This document shows positions 63,143 through 64,000 of a DNA stretch of 64,000 nt, in pieces. The stretch covers positions 1-64,000 of the forward strand of contig JAQVWG010000004.1 in NCBI GenBank assembly GCA_028698585.1. The letters run 5' to 3'. The notes beneath the pieces were generated by a model, which was given only the letters and a program-made list of their open reading frames with translations, made no database searches and was not told the DNA's origin. The position numbers were made by a program, and so were the translations under genes. Numbering within the stretch: position 1 is the stretch's first letter; each line of letters starts with the position of its first letter. Origin of the DNA: Clostridia bacterium. GTDB taxonomy: Bacteria > Bacillota > Clostridia > Christensenellales > CAG-314.

Positions 63143-63346
63143 ATGGGTATTACTATGCAACTTCTTTACCTGCTATTACTGTATGCCGTGCTGTCTGATG
63201 GTAAACTCAATATTACTACAACGCTACTTGTGGCATTCGGCATACTGTTGCTTGCGCCATGTCTACAACGGTTGTGTTGTGGTACGCATAATCCAGCGTG
63301 CAGTGGTGCTGGCGCCAGTTCATTTGCCGGATTGAACAATATCTAG
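63143..63346 (+). CDS. Small hydrophobic protein with Cys-rich tail
   Basis: The 67-residue protein has two hydrophobic stretches (about 5-17 and 23-40), then CLQRLCCGTHNPACSG with four cysteines. The ATG follows AGGGGG by about 10 nt. A longer frame to 63011 exists, but its N-terminal part overlaps the start of arsR and has no ribosome-binding site. I recognise no family. Divergent placement with an ArsR regulator suggests a metal-responsive function; this is inference. Confidence 0.55.
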   Translation: MGITMQLLYLLLLYAVLSDGKLNITTTLLVAFGILLLAPCLQRLCCGTHNPACSGAGASSFAGLNNI

Positions 63347-63438
63347 TACAACTTGGAGTTGATTACCAACAGATAACATAGATATTACGGTGCAAGTGCT
63401 TAACAAATAACCATTTTTGACAAAATATAAAAAAATTG

Positions 63439-63467
63439 TTGACACATTGCATTCTTTGATATACAAT
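63439..63467 (+). promoter_or_regulatory. Sigma-A-type promoter of the zinc-ribbon gene
   Basis: Consensus TTGACA, 17-bp spacer, TACAAT; 47 bp before the ATG at 63515. Confidence 0.88.
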
Positions 63468-63514
63468 TAAAAATGGCTATTAGCCGAAATATCTATCAGA
63501 AAGGGGCAAAATCA

Positions 63515-63787
63515 ATGTACCAAGACAAAAAATTAGTCTGCAAGGACTGCGGACGCGAATTCACATTCACTGCTTCAGAGCAAGAGTTTTATGCAGAGAA
63601 GGGGTTCGAGAACGAGCCAAACAGATGTAAAGAATGTCGTGACAAGAGAAAGGCAGAGCGTAGAGCAACTAGAAAGATGTATACTGCTGTATGCGAGGAT
63701 TGTGGCAAAGAGTGTCAGGTTCCATTCGAGCCAAGAGAGGGAAGGGCGATATATTGTAGCGAGTGTTTTTCTAAGAGAAATAAGTAA
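63515..63787 (+). CDS. Small double zinc-ribbon protein
   Basis: The 90-residue basic protein has two treble-clef-like zinc sites: CKDCGREF...CKECRDKR (about 8-46) and CEDCGKECQVPF...YCSECF (about 58-85). It matches the probable zinc-ribbon proteins that are common and highly expressed in clostridia, which may bind nucleic acid or ribosomes; the role is not established. The ATG follows AAAGGGGC by about 8 nt. The frame extends upstream to the promoter, but that part is not translated. The 213 bp after it hold nothing clear. Confidence 0.8.
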   Translation: MYQDKKLVCKDCGREFTFTASEQEFYAEKGFENEPNRCKECRDKRKAERRATRKMYTAVCEDCGKECQVPFEPREGRAIYCSECFSKRNK

Positions 63788-64000
63788 TCTACGTACATCA
63801 TCTATATGACTGAGAATTATCCTATTAAGGCCGTTAAGGGCTTTGGCAGGGTAATTTTTTTTGTCGGCAATACGGTTAATGGCGTAAAAAAACCGTGAAT
63901 GCATACCCTTATAGGTGTAGCGTAAATTGGCAGACTTTGAGTGTATATTTGCATAAGACACTACAGACTTGTGGCTAACAGGAACGAACGCTTGTTAATT

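Noticed and set aside
1-64000. tRNA, rRNA, SRP RNA, RNase P RNA and tmRNA genes
   Set aside because: I looked for T-loop words (GGTTCRANTCC), CCA ends and conserved cores in the spacers and found none. A covariance-model search would be decisive.

Overview
This is a 64 kb chromosomal segment spanning the replication origin of a low-GC, Gram-positive-type (Bacillota, probably Clostridia) bacterium. The lineage call rests on gene content and order: dnaA and dnaN with an oriC-like region, then rpmH-rnpA-yidD-yidC-jag-mnmE-mnmG-rsmG-parA-parB, AddAB recombination enzymes, a metG-tatD pair, rpmE-DUF1385-prmC-prfA, a DUF5685/J-protein pair, and three sporulation-associated families (SpmA, SpmB, YyaC). 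The organism is therefore an endospore former or descends from one. A Christensenellales-like clostridium is my best guess, at low confidence. I see no tRNA, rRNA, insertion sequence, prophage or CRISPR array.

Layout. 1-11.8 kb (left of the origin, mixed strands): a P-loop kinase, a GNAT acetyltransferase, a small membrane protein, spmB-spmA, metG, tatD, queH, a U32 peptidase-like tRNA/rRNA modification protein, and an SGNH hydrolase. 11.8-14.8 kb: dnaA (minus), an AT-rich region with DnaA boxes, and dnaN (plus). 14.9-18.4 kb: deoD (minus) and an unusual 835-residue fusion of an O-antigen polymerase/ligase-like membrane domain with a MurG-like glycosyltransferase. 18.6-30.1 kb: the classical rpmH-to-parB cluster, two CvpA-like membrane proteins and a pair of parS sites. 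30.1-32.4 kb: a 2.3 kb stretch without recognisable genes. 32.4-49.5 kb: yyaC, ftsH, an Asp23-family membrane protein, a GH2 glycosidase, tadA, a lipoprotein, addB-addA, DUF2804, DUF2726 and a membrane protein. 50.2-64 kb: M3 peptidase, uvrC, a HAD phosphatase, a zinc-ribbon membrane protein, rpmE, the DUF1385-PrmC fusion with prfA, a P-loop protein, trpS, the DUF5685/J-like pair, an ArsR regulator, a small Cys-rich membrane protein and a zinc-ribbon protein. Right of the origin almost everything lies on the plus (leading) strand.

How the genes fit together. Most are housekeeping: replication initiation and chromosome partition (dnaA, dnaN, parAB, parS), membrane protein insertion and 50S/RNase P maturation (rpmH-rnpA-yidD-yidC-jag), tRNA modification and charging (mnmE, mnmG, tadA, queH, U32, metG, trpS), translation termination (prmC-prfA), DNA repair (addAB, uvrC) and proteolysis (ftsH, M3).

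What stands out: (1) the Wzy-like/GT28 fusion next to the origin; (2) the DUF1385-PrmC fusion; (3) dnaN facing away from dnaA across the origin; (4) a symmetric parS pair around a third palindrome; (5) rnpA, and possibly spmB, apparently starting on ATA; and (6) a recurring pattern of local tandem duplications of roughly 35-177 bp in intergenic DNA. The youngest copy the 3' end of the neighbouring gene, and the oldest are decayed to about 70-75% identity.
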